Shown one piece after another: positions 34,040-43,634 of a stretch of 64,000 nt of DNA. Below the pieces are notes generated by a model. It saw nothing but the letters and a program-made list of their open reading frames with translations, was not told the DNA's origin and did not search any database. The stretch lies in assembly GCA_029782355.1 (NCBI GenBank), contig JAKOUY010000011.1:372001-436000 (forward strand). Reading direction: 5' to 3'. The DNA comes from Actinomycetes bacterium (GTDB lineage: Bacteria > Actinomycetota > Acidimicrobiia > Acidimicrobiales > Ilumatobacteraceae). How positions within the stretch are numbered: position 1 is the first letter of the stretch; each line of letters opens with the position of its first letter. The position numbers and the translations under genes are program-made.

Positions 34040-34693
34040 TCAGTCGGCGCCGGAGGGCTCGACCCGCTGCCAGCCCTGCCGGTCGACGTAGCGCCGCACG
34101 ACGCGCGCCGGGCTGCCGACGGCGACGCAGTCGTCGGGCAGCACACCCGTCACCACCGAGTTGGCCCCGACCACGACGTGGCGGCCGATGTGAGCCCCGG
34201 GAAGGACCACCGTGCCATGGCCGAGCCACGACCCGTCGCCGATGACGACCGCCCGCTCCGGCATCGTCTGGCGGGAGATCGGCACGGAGCGGTCCTCGTA
34301 GCCATGGTTCTGGTCGGTGATGTAGACGTGATGGCCGGTCCACACGTCGTCGCCGATGGTGATCGACAGGTGCCCGACGATCCCGCTGCCCCGGCCGATC
34401 AGGCAGCGATCGCCGATCCGCACCACCGGGTCGGTGATGCACTCCTGGCCCGGCGCCATGCCCGCCGACAGCGTGCAGTGCGGGCCGATCATCGTCGCCG
34501 CGCCGATGTGGATGTACCGCTCGTTCATCAGTGCCGTGGCGGGGAAGACGATGCAACTCCCCGGCCCCATCCGTCCGAACCGTCGCCCGGCGGAGTCGTC
34601 CGGCCCGATCGACGCCCAGCGCGAGGCGGTCCGCCATGCGGCGCGGATCGCCCGACCACCGAGGCGGCGAAACGGGGCCAGGCCGAGCTCCAT
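34040..34693 (-). CDS. Hexapeptide-repeat (left-handed beta-helix) acyltransferase
   Basis: 217 residues. The middle and C-terminal parts carry hexapeptide repeats (IHIGAATMIGPHCTLSAGM, VVIGDGSWLGHGTVVLPGAHIG) and the terminal SPARVV typical of LbH acetyltransferases. The expected catalytic His occurs in DQNHGYEDRS. Likely an O- or N-acyl transfer to a sugar, using acyl-CoA. ATG 34693 was chosen over 34786 because TAGCGT lies 7 nt before it and the upstream part lacks the fold. The stop directly abuts the stop of the convergent gene. Confidence 0.82.
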   Translation of the reverse strand: MELGLAPFRRLGGRAIRAAWRTASRWASIGPDDSAGRRFGRMGPGSCIVFPATALMNERYIHIGAATMIGPHCTLSAGMAPGQECITDPVVRIGDRCLIGRGSGIVGHLSITIGDDVWTGHHVYITDQNHGYEDRSVPISRQTMPERAVVIGDGSWLGHGTVVLPGAHIGRHVVVGANSVVTGVLPDDCVAVGSPARVVRRYVDRQGWQRVEPSGAD

Positions 34694-34700
34694 CCCTGCC

Positions 34701-34706
34701 ACGCTA
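34701..34706 (-). promoter_or_regulatory. Candidate -10 element of the hexapeptide acyltransferase gene
   Basis: TAGCGT, 7 nt before ATG 34693. Confidence 0.5.
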
Positions 34707-34782
34707 CGACCAGCGGGCCGCCCCGCCCCGGCGAGCGGCGGCCGGACCAGCTGCCTGGCCGGTGACCCCTGGTCAACCGTGG

Positions 34783-36393
34783 TCACCCGCTGGTGAGATC
34801 ACGGCGGCGCACGCCGATCAGGGCGACGAGGTGCAGGATCACGGCAAGGGCAGCCAGCACGCTGGCCGCCAGCCACGGCACCGGTCGCACGGGCGCCTGT
34901 CCGGTGTGGGCGAACGGTGACAGGTCGACGGCAGCCTGGGGCAGCTGCAGGGCCGGGCCGAACTCGCCGAGCACCACCGCCGTGAGGAACACCGCCCAGA
35001 TCAGCGGCACCGCCCGGTGCGGCGCCCCCGCAACCAGCACGGCGGCCACCCCGGCCATCGCCCACACGGCCGGTAGGCGGCTGGCAGTGGCCAGCAGCCC
35101 GCGCCCCAGGCCACTGCCGACGTGGCCGGCCACCAGGCCATGGACGGCTCCCAGTGCGCCGCCGGCCACGCCGGCCAGCATCGTCGTGGCGACGGCGGCG
35201 AGCGCCAGGTGGACCCCGTACCACCGCCACCGCCCCACCGGTCCGGCCAGGATCCAGCCGGCCCGACCGGCCTGCTCCTCGACGTGCAGCCGCACCACCA
35301 TCGTGGTGGCCGCGGCAGCGACGCCGAACATGAGCAGCCCGGACACCGTGGACACCAGGGCGTCGGCAGCCACCCCGGCTCCACCCAGGCGGCGGAGGAT
35401 CTCGCCGAACCCGGTGTTGCTGGCCAGGGCACGCGCCGCGGTCTCGATCACCCCGCCCATCAGCGCGCCGAACAGGGCCAGCCCGACGCACCAGGCGATG
35501 ACCGTCGACCGGTGCAGGCGCAGCGCCAGGCCGGCCAGGCCGCCGACCGTGGCACCGGGCCGCCCGAGACGGGCGGCGAACATGCCGCGACCGATGTCGC
35601 GGCGATCGAGCAGTGCCGCGGCGACGGCCAGTCCGGCGACCGTCGCCCCGCCGAGGAGCAGCAGCGGGCCGACTCGGTTCCCGGCGAAGGGTCGCGCCTC
35701 GCCCACCCACCCGAGCGGGGTGACCCAGCGCAGCGCCGACCACCGACCGGATGCACCATCGGCCACCGCCCGCAACGCGTACGCCAGACCGAGGACCGCC
35801 CCCGCTCCGCCGGTTGCCTGGCGGGCGCTGTCGGCCAGCTGGGCGGTCACGGCGGCGACCGCAGCGAACACCAACCCCGAACCGCCGAGCGCAGCACCGA
35901 GGGCCAGCGCCCCACCAGGTGCCTCACCGAGCAGCGCCAGGGCGCCACCGGTGGCCACCGCCACGGCGACACAGCCCACGGCGGCCACCGTGACCGCCGC
36001 CGCCATCGGGGCAACGCTGCCGACGGCGGCGGACACGAGGACCTCCGTCCGCCGGGCCTCCTCGTCGCGCCGGGTGCGCCGGGCCACGGTGAAGATGCCC
36101 ATCAGCGCACACAGCACCGCAGCGCTGGATCCGATGCGCCAGGCGGTCAGCGCCCCGATCGAGTTGCCGTGCAGGGTGCCGGTGAGGATCCGGATCGCCG
36201 GGTTCGCCGCCACCGTCCTGACGAACGCGGCCCGCGGCCCGAGGTCGGGGTACAGGCGGCGGAAGGCGGCGGCGGTCATCGCCACCAGCCCGGCGATGCC
36301 GAGCACCCAGGCCAGCAGGCTGCGCCGCTCGCCGCGCCAGGCGATGCCGAGCACGGTGCGAAACCCGGCCAGCGGGCGGGCCCCGACCGTCAC
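34783..36393 (-). CDS. ABC transporter permease, polyketide-antibiotic-exporter type
   Basis: 536 residues with about twelve transmembrane helices in two similar halves, each beginning with a long soluble loop. The arrangement and segments such as [23 protein letters not shown] and [16 protein letters not shown] match the actinobacterial permeases annotated as polyketide antibiotic exporters. GTG 36393 overlaps the stop of the ATPase gene. Real substrate unknown; no biosynthetic cluster is nearby. Confidence 0.8.
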   Translation of the reverse strand: MTVGARPLAGFRTVLGIAWRGERRSLLAWVLGIAGLVAMTAAAFRRLYPDLGPRAAFVRTVAANPAIRILTGTLHGNSIGALTAWRIGSSAAVLCALMGIFTVARRTRRDEEARRTEVLVSAAVGSVAPMAAAVTVAAVGCVAVAVATGGALALLGEAPGGALALGAALGGSGLVFAAVAAVTAQLADSARQATGGAGAVLGLAYALRAVADGASGRWSALRWVTPLGWVGEARPFAGNRVGPLLLLGGATVAGLAVAAALLDRRDIGRGMFAARLGRPGATVGGLAGLALRLHRSTVIAWCVGLALFGALMGGVIETAARALASNTGFGEILRRLGGAGVAADALVSTVSGLLMFGVAAAATTMVVRLHVEEQAGRAGWILAGPVGRWRWYGVHLALAAVATTMLAGVAGGALGAVHGLVAGHVGSGLGRGLLATASRLPAVWAMAGVAAVLVAGAPHRAVPLIWAVFLTAVVLGEFGPALQLPQAAVDLSPFAHTGQAPVRPVPWLAASVLAALAVILHLVALIGVRRRDLTSG

Positions 36394-37316
36394 CGCGGTG
36401 GTCCCGTGGCGTGAGCGTCGGTGCGGTAGTGGCGGAGGAACAGCTCCTCCAGCGTCGGTGGCTGGCAGGTCATCGTCCGCACCCCGGCGGCGGCGATCAC
36501 GGCCAGGACCGCACCGAGACGATCACTGTCCACCGAGGCACGCAGCCGTTGGCCGGACACCTCCAGATCGTGCACCCCCGCCAACCCGACCAGACCCGCC
36601 GGTACGGCATCGACCTCGGCTTGCACCGACGTGCGGGTCAGGTGGCGCAGCTCGGGCAGCGTGCCCGTCTCGACGATCCGCCCCTGGCGGATGATCGACA
36701 CCCGGTCGCAGATCGCCTCCACCTCGGCCAGCAGGTGGCTGGACAGCAGCACGGTCGCGCCACGCCCGGCTCGCTGGCGGACCTCGTCCTGGAACACCGC
36801 CTCCATCAACGGATCGAGACCGCTGGTGGGTTCGTCGAGGATCAGCAGCTCGACGTCGCAGGCCAGGGCGGCGATCAGCGCGACCTTCTGGCGATTGCCG
36901 GTCGAATACGTCCGGCATCGGCGCCGCGGGTCGAGGTCGAATCGCTCGACCAGCCGGTCACGGCGCTGCGGATCGAGCCCACCGCGCAGCCGTCCCATCA
37001 GGTCGATGACCTCTCCCCCGGTCAAGGACGGCCACCAGGTGACGTCGCTCGGCACGTAGGCCAGCCGGCGGTGCAGCGCCACCGCGTCGCGCCACGGGTC
37101 GCCGTCGAGCAGCCGGACCCGCCCGCCGTCGGCGCGCAGCAGCCCGAGGAGGATCCGCAGCATCGTCGACTTGCCGGCGCCGTTGGGCCCGAGGAACCCG
37201 TGCACCTCACCGGCCTCGACACGCAGGTCGACACCGTCGAGGGCGACGATCGATCCGAAGGTCTTGCGCACGCCGGTGGCGTCGATCACCGCAGCGCGGT
37301 GCGCGGCGTTGCCCAT
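36390..37316 (-). CDS. ABC transporter ATP-binding protein (DrrA-like)
   Basis: 308 residues. Walker [10 protein letters not shown], a signature region [18 protein letters not shown] (YSTGN in place of LSGGQ) and Walker [14 protein letters not shown]. The roughly 80-residue C-terminal extension ends near LEELFLRHY, typical of drug-exporter ATPases. Pairs with the overlapping downstream permease. ATG 37316 begins 2 bp from a perfect palindrome shared with the divergent SnoaL-like gene. Confidence 0.88.
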   Translation of the reverse strand: MGNAAHRAAVIDATGVRKTFGSIVALDGVDLRVEAGEVHGFLGPNGAGKSTMLRILLGLLRADGGRVRLLDGDPWRDAVALHRRLAYVPSDVTWWPSLTGGEVIDLMGRLRGGLDPQRRDRLVERFDLDPRRRCRTYSTGNRQKVALIAALACDVELLILDEPTSGLDPLMEAVFQDEVRQRAGRGATVLLSSHLLAEVEAICDRVSIIRQGRIVETGTLPELRHLTRTSVQAEVDAVPAGLVGLAGVHDLEVSGQRLRASVDSDRLGAVLAVIAAAGVRTMTCQPPTLEELFLRHYRTDAHATGPPR

Positions 37317-37317
37317 G

Positions 37318-37354
37318 GCCCCAGCTTCGCGCCACCGGCGCGCGAAGCTGGGGC
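37318..37354. promoter_or_regulatory. Perfect 15-bp inverted repeat filling a divergent spacer
   Basis: GCCCCAGCTTCGCGC-N7-GCGCGAAGCTGGGGC. It occupies 37 of the 40 bases between ATG 37316 (minus) and ATG 37357 (plus). Read outward, each arm gives GAAGCT 6-7 nt before a start codon, the spacing of a -10 element for a leaderless transcript. It may be a symmetric divergent promoter, an operator, or both. Confidence 0.7.
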
Positions 37355-37356
37355 GC

Positions 37357-37914
37357 ATGCCCGCCGACGTCCCGGACCTCGCCGCGCTGGCGCAGCTGCT
37401 CGATCGCCGGGCCGTCATCGACGTCTCCCACGCCTACGCCGCCGGCATCGACCACCGCGACTGGGACCGGTTCGCCGACTGCTTCGCCGAGCAGGTCGTC
37501 ATCGACACCTCCTCGTTCAGCGGCCATCCGGCCCGCCAGGTGGCCCGCCAGCCGTGGGTCGAGTCAGTCCGGACGGTCAACGGCTCCTTCGACGCCACCC
37601 AGCACCTGATGGCCAACCACACCGTGACCTTCGACAACCCGGGCCAGGCCCGATGCGTCAACGAGGTCCGCGCCGCGCACTGGTTCAGCGCGGCCAGCAT
37701 GGACGCCTTCGGCCTCGAACCGGCCGACGCCTGCTGCACCCTGGTCGGGCACTACGACAACCGTCTGGCGCGCCTCGACGGACGGTGGCGACTCACCCAC
37801 TGCCGGCTGCAGGTGCGCTACCGATTCGGCGACGAGCGGGTGTGGGCCCTGGCACGACAACGCGGCGCTAGCATGTCAGGGCCTTCCTCCCGGGAGGCGA
37901 CCCCCGACCGATGA
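37357..37914 (+). CDS. SnoaL-like (NTF2 superfamily) protein
   Basis: 185 residues with the alpha-helical start [40 protein letters not shown] and beta strands of the SnoaL/NTF2-like fold. Family members include dehydratases, isomerases and small-ligand binders, so the activity is not predictable. ATG 37357 follows the palindrome. The stop overlaps the start of the phosphatidylcholine synthase gene (ATGA), suggesting a lipid-linked role. Confidence 0.78.
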   Translation: MPADVPDLAALAQLLDRRAVIDVSHAYAAGIDHRDWDRFADCFAEQVVIDTSSFSGHPARQVARQPWVESVRTVNGSFDATQHLMANHTVTFDNPGQARCVNEVRAAHWFSAASMDAFGLEPADACCTLVGHYDNRLARLDGRWRLTHCRLQVRYRFGDERVWALARQRGASMSGPSSREATPDR

Positions 37915-38681
37915 CCGAGACCCTGCCCCGCGAGCTCGCCCACCCGGTGGCCAAGGGGTGGATGGTCCACTGCGTCACGGCCCTCGGTGCCGTGGTTGGG
38001 ATGATGGGCATCATCGCCGTCAGCGACCACAAGCCGCGTGGCGCGGTGTTGTGGCTGGCCATCGCCATGGTGCTCGACGGCATCGACGGGCCGGCGGCGC
38101 GGGCCTGGGACGTGCGCGGCCACGTCCCGAAGATCGACGGCTACACCCTCGACCTGATCGTCGACTTCGTCACCTGCATCGTCATCCCGGTGATCTTCCT
38201 GCACGAGTTCCAGATGCTGCCCGCCGGGGCCTCGCTGTACATCGGGGCCTTCGTGCTGTTCATGTCGGCGCTGTGGATGTCGCGAACCGACCAGATGACC
38301 ACCGACCACTGGTTCAACGGGTTCCCCTGCGAGTGGAACATGATCGTGCCGACGCTGTTCCTCCTCGGTACCCCGCACTGGTTCAACGTCGTCGCCTGTG
38401 TCGCCCTGGCCCTGACCCAGTTGACCAACTGGAAGTTCGTCCACCCCACCCAGGTACGCCGGTTCCGCTCGACCACCATCACCGTCACGGTGCTGTGGCT
38501 GGCGGCGGTGATGTACATGACCGCCCGGGCGCCCAAGCACCACCCCGGCTTCGGCAAGCTGCTGCTCATCGTCTGCCCCCTGTACATCGTCGGCATCGGC
38601 GTGTGGCGGACCCTGAGCCGCACCGCCGCAGCCGAGGCCGCCGGGCAGCCGGCCGAGGCGCCGGCGACCTCGGGCGAGTGA
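37911..38681 (+). CDS. pcs: Phosphatidylcholine synthase
   Basis: 256-residue membrane CDP-alcohol phosphotransferase that condenses choline directly with CDP-diacylglycerol. The motif reads D56-x2-D59-G60-x2-A63-R64-x12-G77-x3-D81-x3-D85; the 12-residue spacer before Gly77 is the Pcs form, longer than the 7-8 residues of other family members. About eight transmembrane helices follow. Pcs is unusual in Actinomycetota. The gene overlaps the SnoaL-like gene and is 4 bp from panC. Confidence 0.85.
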   Translation: MTETLPRELAHPVAKGWMVHCVTALGAVVGMMGIIAVSDHKPRGAVLWLAIAMVLDGIDGPAARAWDVRGHVPKIDGYTLDLIVDFVTCIVIPVIFLHEFQMLPAGASLYIGAFVLFMSALWMSRTDQMTTDHWFNGFPCEWNMIVPTLFLLGTPHWFNVVACVALALTQLTNWKFVHPTQVRRFRSTTITVTVLWLAAVMYMTARAPKHHPGFGKLLLIVCPLYIVGIGVWRTLSRTAAAEAAGQPAEAPATSGE

Positions 38682-38685
38682 CGTC

Positions 38686-39528
38686 GTGGAGCTGCTCGAC
38701 ACCCCGGACGGGGCGTGGGCCTGGTCGGGCGCCCAGCGAGCGGCCGGTCAGCGCATCGCCTTCGTGCCCACCATGGGCGCGTTGCACGACGGGCATCGCC
38801 GGCTGATCGACACGGCCACCGGGCACGGCGACGTGGTCGCCGTGTCGATCTTCGTCAATCCCCTGCAGTTCAACCGGCGTGACGACTACGACGCCTACCC
38901 CCGCCCGGCCGACGACGACCTGGCGGTGTGCGCCGCGGCCGGCGTGGCCGCGGTCTACGCCCCCACGGTGGCGGCCATGTATCCGAGCCGCTTCCAGACC
39001 CACGTCGAACCGGGCGACCTGGCCGAACCGCTGGAGGGCAGCGGACGGCCCGGCCACTTCCGCGGCGTCGCCACCGTGGTGACCAAGCTGTTCAACGCCA
39101 TCCGCCCGGACGTGGCGATCTTCGGGGAGAAGGACTTCCAGCAGCTGGCGATCATCCGCCGGATGGTGGCCGACCTCGACCTCGGCATCGAGATCGTCGG
39201 CATGCCGACGGTGCGCGAGGCCGACGGGTTGGCCATGTCCAGCCGCAACCGGCGCCTCGACCCCGCCGACCGGGCCGCCGCCGTCGTGGTCGTGCGCGCC
39301 CTGCGGGCCATGCAGCAGGCCGCGTCCGACGGCGTCACCGAGCCGCGACGGCTCGAAGACATCGGCCGGGCGGTCATCGAGTCCGAGCCGCGGGCCCGGC
39401 TGGAGTACCTGCGGGTGGCCGACCCGCTGACCCTGCAGCCACCCATCGACGTCCGCCACGGCGCCCAGGCCCTGGCCGCGGTGTGGTTCGGCGAGGTCCG
39501 TCTGATCGACAACCTCCGCCTGGTCTGA
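38686..39528 (+). CDS. panC: Pantothenate synthetase
   Basis: 280-residue PanC, which joins pantoate and beta-alanine using ATP. Motifs: FVPTMGALHDGHRRLI (ATP site), VSIFVNPLQF, FGEKDFQQLAIIRRMV and the SSRNRRL KMSKS-like loop at about 185. GTG 38686 is 4 bp after the pcs stop, so it is probably in the same transcript. No panB or panD nearby. Confidence 0.93.
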   Translation: MELLDTPDGAWAWSGAQRAAGQRIAFVPTMGALHDGHRRLIDTATGHGDVVAVSIFVNPLQFNRRDDYDAYPRPADDDLAVCAAAGVAAVYAPTVAAMYPSRFQTHVEPGDLAEPLEGSGRPGHFRGVATVVTKLFNAIRPDVAIFGEKDFQQLAIIRRMVADLDLGIEIVGMPTVREADGLAMSSRNRRLDPADRAAAVVVVRALRAMQQAASDGVTEPRRLEDIGRAVIESEPRARLEYLRVADPLTLQPPIDVRHGAQALAAVWFGEVRLIDNLRLV

Positions 39529-39545
39529 TCGGGTCGGTGGCACCG

Positions 39546-40415
39546 ATGGTCGACCTCACCGAGCCGACTGCCCGCCGGGTGCTGCACGTCTGCTACTGCT
39601 GCGACGACGCCGACGCGGTGAGCGCCGATCTGGTCGACGGCCTCGGGTTGATCGACACGATGCGCACCCCGCTCGAGCCCTCCGACGGCTCGGTGCTGGG
39701 CTTGACCGGGGAGATCGTCAGCCGGGCGCACTTCCTCTTCGACCATCGCGGCCCTCGCGTCAGCCCGGCCATCGAGGTCCAGGAGTGGGTCCGGCCGTCG
39801 ACGGTGGGCTCGCCGCCCAGCGACCCGCGACAGGCCGGGACCCAGGCCCTCGGCGTTGCCGTCGCCGACGTCGCGGCAACGATGGCACGGCTCGACCGTC
39901 TCGGGTGGCAGCAGGTCGCGGCCGGCTCCGCAACCGCGCTCGTCGACCGCACCGGGGTCCGCTGGGAGCTGGTGGCCGACGCGCAGATCGCCGGGCCGTC
40001 GCGCCTCGCCCACCTCGCCGTCACCGTCTCCGACCTGGTGGCCTCCGTCGACTTCTACGGCGCCCTCGGCTGGTCGGTCCTCGAGCGGCGACCGGACGGG
40101 CCGGCCCACCGCGCCCGCCTGCGCCTCGCCGACGAGCCCTTCGAGCTGCACCTCACCCAGTGGCTCGATCCGCCGACGCACGGGCGCCACCCGGCGGCCG
40201 CCAACCACGCCGGACTGTTCCGCGTCGCCCTGGGCGTCGACGACACCCGCCTGGCCCACGCCGAGCTGGTCGGCCGGGGCCTCGCCTTCGACCGCCCGCC
40301 GCGGGCCATCGAGCTGCACGGCACCAACGTGCCGCCGATGTGGATCGCCTTCCTCCACGACCCCGACGGCGTCGCGATCGAGCTGGTCGGCCGGCCACGC
40401 AGCGCCTTTCGCTGA
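39546..40415 (+). CDS. Two-domain VOC family protein
   Basis: 289 residues made of two tandem vicinal-oxygen-chelate halves (about 10-145 and 155-285), the second with LAHLAVTVSDLVASVDFYGALGWSVLERR and FLHDPDGVAIELVGRP. This layout fits ring-cleavage dioxygenases and glyoxalase-like enzymes; metal ligands His and Glu are plausible in the second half. Start ATG 39546, with GTG 39537 an alternative. Last gene of the pcs-panC group. Confidence 0.75.
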   Translation: MVDLTEPTARRVLHVCYCCDDADAVSADLVDGLGLIDTMRTPLEPSDGSVLGLTGEIVSRAHFLFDHRGPRVSPAIEVQEWVRPSTVGSPPSDPRQAGTQALGVAVADVAATMARLDRLGWQQVAAGSATALVDRTGVRWELVADAQIAGPSRLAHLAVTVSDLVASVDFYGALGWSVLERRPDGPAHRARLRLADEPFELHLTQWLDPPTHGRHPAAANHAGLFRVALGVDDTRLAHAELVGRGLAFDRPPRAIELHGTNVPPMWIAFLHDPDGVAIELVGRPRSAFR

Positions 40416-40419
40416 CCGT

Positions 40420-40437
40420 CGCCGCCTCGCCGCGGCG
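40420..40437. terminator. GC hairpin between convergent genes
   Basis: CGCCGC-CTCGCC-GCGGCG, 6-bp perfect stem between the VOC gene stop (40415) and the enoyl-CoA hydratase stop (40446). No T-run. Confidence 0.35.
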
Positions 40438-40445
40438 CACTCGGG

Positions 40446-41279
40446 TCAGTTGCCGACGAAGCGCGCCGGACGACCCTCCATCAGCGAGGCCACGCCCTCC
40501 CGACGATCGGCCGTCGTCGAGAGCAACGCGGTGGCGTTGCGCTCGTCCTCGAAGGCGGCGTCCATGCTGGACGACAGCGAGCGGCGGTACAGCCGCTTGG
40601 TGAAGCCGAGCGAGCGCGTCGGGCCGGCGGCCAGGCGGGTGGCCAGCTCCATGGCGGTGGGGAGCACCTCGGCCCCGTCGACCAGGCGGTTCACCGCGCC
40701 CCACTCGGCCAGCTGGGCCGAGGTGACCGGGTCGCCCAGCAGGGCGATCTCGTTGAGCCGGTGGAAGGGCAGGATCCGCGGCAGGAAGTACGGATCGCCA
40801 GCGTGGGGCACCATGCCGCGGCGGGAGAAGACGTGCGTCCAGCGGGCGCTGCGCTCGGCCACGACCAGATCGCCCATCAGCGCGTACATCCACCCGGCAC
40901 CGGCGACGGTGCCGTTCACCGCCGTGACCACCGGGCGTTCGACCTCCCACAGCGCTTGGAACATCGCCCGATAGCGGTCCGTGGCGTAGCGGTAATCCAG
41001 CGTGGTGAAGTCGGTGGTCGCCTTGCCGGCGGCCAGATCGGCCCCGGTGCAGTAGTCCCGCCCGCTGCCGGTCAACACCATGGCACGCACCGAGGCATCG
41101 GTGGTGGCCGAGCGGAACAGCTCGGTCAGGGTGTCGCAGGACGGCGGGTCGATGCCGTTGCGCTGCGCCGGGCGGTGCAAGCGGATCAGCACGACCCCGC
41201 CATCGTGGTGCTCGACCTGCACGGCCTGGTCGGTGGTCGGCGCCGCGGCGGTCGGGGGATCGGTCGAGGGCTGGCTCAC
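40446..41279 (-). CDS. Enoyl-CoA hydratase/isomerase family protein
   Basis: 277-residue crotonase-fold enzyme. The oxyanion-hole segments are MVLTGSGRDYCTGADLAAG and NGTVAGAGWMYALMGDLVVAERSARW. It has a roughly 25-residue disordered N-terminus rich in Pro, Ala and Thr before VQVEHHDGGVVLIRL. The catalytic Glu pair of true hydratases is not obvious, so it may be an isomerase or other crotonase. GTG 41279 is supported by TAGCGT 6 nt upstream. Confidence 0.85.
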   Translation of the reverse strand: MSQPSTDPPTAAAPTTDQAVQVEHHDGGVVLIRLHRPAQRNGIDPPSCDTLTELFRSATTDASVRAMVLTGSGRDYCTGADLAAGKATTDFTTLDYRYATDRYRAMFQALWEVERPVVTAVNGTVAGAGWMYALMGDLVVAERSARWTHVFSRRGMVPHAGDPYFLPRILPFHRLNEIALLGDPVTSAQLAEWGAVNRLVDGAEVLPTAMELATRLAAGPTRSLGFTKRLYRRSLSSSMDAAFEDERNATALLSTTADRREGVASLMEGRPARFVGN

Positions 41280-41285
41280 GCCACG

Positions 41286-41291
41286 ACGCTA
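41286..41291 (-). promoter_or_regulatory. Candidate -10 element of the enoyl-CoA hydratase gene
   Basis: TAGCGT, 6 nt before GTG 41279. Confidence 0.55.
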
Positions 41292-41317
41292 CGTGGCAAC
41301 CATGGCGGGGGTCGAGT

Positions 41318-42166
41318 TCAGTAGTAGTCGAGACGGTGGAGCAGCACCGCCACGGCGATGCCGTTGTAGAGGAAGTGCCCGATGATGCTGGGGGCCAGAC
41401 GGCGGGTCAGATAGGCGGACGCCCCGAAGGCGATCCCGACGGCGGACAGGACGATGACCAGCCCGACGTTGGCCCCGCCGAACACCGGATTGACGTGCAT
41501 CGCCCCGAAGATCACGCCCTGGACGACGACGGCCCACGCCGGTCCCATCCGGCTGAGCAGCGCCCGCAGGACGACGCCGCGAAAGGCGATCTCCTCCACC
41601 AGCGGAGCGACGACCACCAGCGACACGACGAGCACGATCACCGCGGCGCGATCGACGGTGGTCGCCGAGCGAACGTCGAGATTGCCGGTGTACGGCACCC
41701 CCAGGGCGCGGACCACCACCAGCGCCTGGATCGCCGCCAGGAGCCCGGCGAGCCAGGTCATCGGCCCGACGACGAGGTCCACCGGGCGGGCGTAGAGGCC
41801 CACCGTCGGGCGCATGTCCGCCTTGCTCCGCCGGCTGATGTGGTGCCACCACACCAGGATCGGGACGTACACGAGGAGGTCGGCGGCCACCAGCAGCACC
41901 ACCAGCGGCCAGTGCTGGCGCAGGGCGATCCGCTCCAGGACCCGCATCGCCACCAGCGGCACGGCCACACAGGCCACCGCGGCGAGGCCGGCTGCGAACG
42001 GCAAGGTCGGGTGCGGCGGCCGCGGCGGGCGGGCCCCACGGACCTGGGGAACCACCACGTCGGTGGTCCATCGGCGGCCGTCCCAGTAGCGCAGGGCGTC
42101 GCGCACGTGTGGGTCGGGATACCACCCCGGGACGGGCTCCATCCGGTTGCAGCCGCGGTCGTCCAC
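41318..42166 (-). CDS. CPBP family intramembrane metalloprotease with DUF2510 module
   Basis: 282 residues. N-terminal DUF2510 unit (VPGWYPDPHVRDALRYWDGRRWT), then about eight transmembrane helices. The CPBP (CAAX protease and bacteriocin-processing, Abi) motifs are PLVEEIAFRGVVLRAL, FGAMHVNP and a C-terminal SIIGHFLYNG, supplying the Glu-Glu, Arg and His residues. It would cleave within the membrane; the substrate is unknown. GTG 42166 is supported by TACCCT 6 nt upstream. Confidence 0.85.
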   Translation of the reverse strand: MDDRGCNRMEPVPGWYPDPHVRDALRYWDGRRWTTDVVVPQVRGARPPRPPHPTLPFAAGLAAVACVAVPLVAMRVLERIALRQHWPLVVLLVAADLLVYVPILVWWHHISRRSKADMRPTVGLYARPVDLVVGPMTWLAGLLAAIQALVVVRALGVPYTGNLDVRSATTVDRAAVIVLVVSLVVVAPLVEEIAFRGVVLRALLSRMGPAWAVVVQGVIFGAMHVNPVFGGANVGLVIVLSAVGIAFGASAYLTRRLAPSIIGHFLYNGIAVAVLLHRLDYY

Positions 42167-42172
42167 CCGATC

Positions 42173-42178
42173 AGGGTA
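42173..42178 (-). promoter_or_regulatory. Candidate -10 element of the CPBP protease gene
   Basis: TACCCT, 6 nt before GTG 42166. Confidence 0.45.
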
Positions 42179-42205
42179 GAGGCCGGCGCGGGGCGATCCG
42201 GGCCG

Positions 42206-43627
42206 TCATGACCCGGCTCCGACGGTGATCGCGGCCGGGTAGGCAGCAGGGCGTCGAGGGGCGAACAACCACTGCTCGAAGAAGTCGTGAAGGTCCCGAC
42301 CGCTCACCCGCTCGGCCAGGGCGATGAAGTCGGCGGTCCGCCGCGAGCTGAACCGGTTGGCCTGCACCCACTGGCGCAGGGTGGTGAAGAAGGCCTCGTC
42401 GCCCACGGTGATCCGCAGCGCGTGGAGGACGGCGGCGCCCCCCTCGTAGGACACGTCGTCGAACATCGACGCCTGGGAGGGTTCGGCGACGGATCGTCCC
42501 CCCACCCGCAGGCCGTCGGCAGCACTGTCGGCCAGCGAGGTGATCCCGGCATGGTCGAGCCACAACCAATGCCCGTACGTGGCGAAGGACTCGTTGAGCC
42601 AGATGTCCCCCCAGTCGGCGGGGCTCACCGCATCACCGAACCACTGATGGGCCAGCTCGTGGGCCAGCGCCAGCTGACTGTCGGGGCAGTTGGGCACATC
42701 CCGCACACTGAACAGCGATCGCTCCTGGGTCTCCATCGCCAGGCCGGGCTGGCTGTCGGTGATGGCCACGCCGTAGGTGGCGAACGGGTACGGGCCGAAC
42801 AACGTCTCGAAGAACTGGATCTGGCGAGCGGTGAGCGCGTTGCACGCCGCCAGCACGTCCTGGTGGTCCTGCAGGGCGACGCTGCGCAGTGCCGGTCCAC
42901 CCGGCACCTGGCCCTCGACCATGGCGTAGTGCCCAGTGAGCAGCTGGACCAGGTAGGTGGCCATCGGCGACGACTCCGACCACACCCACTCCTCACCGGC
43001 CGGCCCGGTGGTGTGGCGGTCGAGGATGCCGTTGGCAATCGCACTCCACCCGGCCGGGACGGCGAGGTGGAACCGCCAGGTGGCCTTGTCACGCGGATGG
43101 TCGTTGCTGGGCAGCCAGGTGTTGGCGCCGTCCGGCTCGTTGAGCACGTACGAGCCACCGTCGGTGTCGAACCACCCGGTTGCCACGGGCACCGCCGGAC
43201 GGTCACCGGCGGGACGTGTGGTCAGGTCGTAGGTCACCACCACGGTCAGTGCCGTGCCGGCGGGGACGGGCGGCGCCACGGTGATGCGCAACTTGCCGCC
43301 GCCCCCGGTGTACAGCGCGGCCGCGCCGCCCACCGTGACGGCCCGGATCTGTGGACCGTTGCTGTCCAGGGTTAGCTCGCCGAGCGCCGTGGTGGTGGTA
43401 AGCTGCAGCGTCACGGTGCCGGCCAGCCGATGGGAGTCGTGGTCGACGCGCAGGTCGAGGTCGTAGTGCTCGACGTCGATGCCCGGGTTGCCGAGCTGCG
43501 GGTACAGCGAGTCGGCCACGAACGACGTGGAGGGGACCACCGGCACCGTGGTGCCCACGACGGCCAGCGCCACCACGGCCAGGCTGCGGCGGTGGGGAGC
43601 GCGCCGAACACGCGGGGTGCGGCGCAT
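42206..43627 (-). CDS. M1 family zinc metallopeptidase, secreted
   Basis: 473 residues. Signal peptide or anchor (about 12-32), then the M1 beta-saddle domain (YDLDLRVDHDSHRLAGTVTLQL). The zinc site is His323-Glu324-x2-His327 (HELAHQWFGD) with the third ligand Glu346 in NESFATYGH. GLAMETQE replaces the GxMEN motif that recognises the peptide N-terminus. Length is short because the large C-terminal helical domain is missing, as in many bacterial homologues. ATG 43627 is supported by TACCGT 7 nt upstream. Confidence 0.88.
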   Translation of the reverse strand: MRRTPRVRRAPHRRSLAVVALAVVGTTVPVVPSTSFVADSLYPQLGNPGIDVEHYDLDLRVDHDSHRLAGTVTLQLTTTTALGELTLDSNGPQIRAVTVGGAAALYTGGGGKLRITVAPPVPAGTALTVVVTYDLTTRPAGDRPAVPVATGWFDTDGGSYVLNEPDGANTWLPSNDHPRDKATWRFHLAVPAGWSAIANGILDRHTTGPAGEEWVWSESSPMATYLVQLLTGHYAMVEGQVPGGPALRSVALQDHQDVLAACNALTARQIQFFETLFGPYPFATYGVAITDSQPGLAMETQERSLFSVRDVPNCPDSQLALAHELAHQWFGDAVSPADWGDIWLNESFATYGHWLWLDHAGITSLADSAADGLRVGGRSVAEPSQASMFDDVSYEGGAAVLHALRITVGDEAFFTTLRQWVQANRFSSRRTADFIALAERVSGRDLHDFFEQWLFAPRRPAAYPAAITVGAGS

Positions 43628-43634
43628 CGACGAC

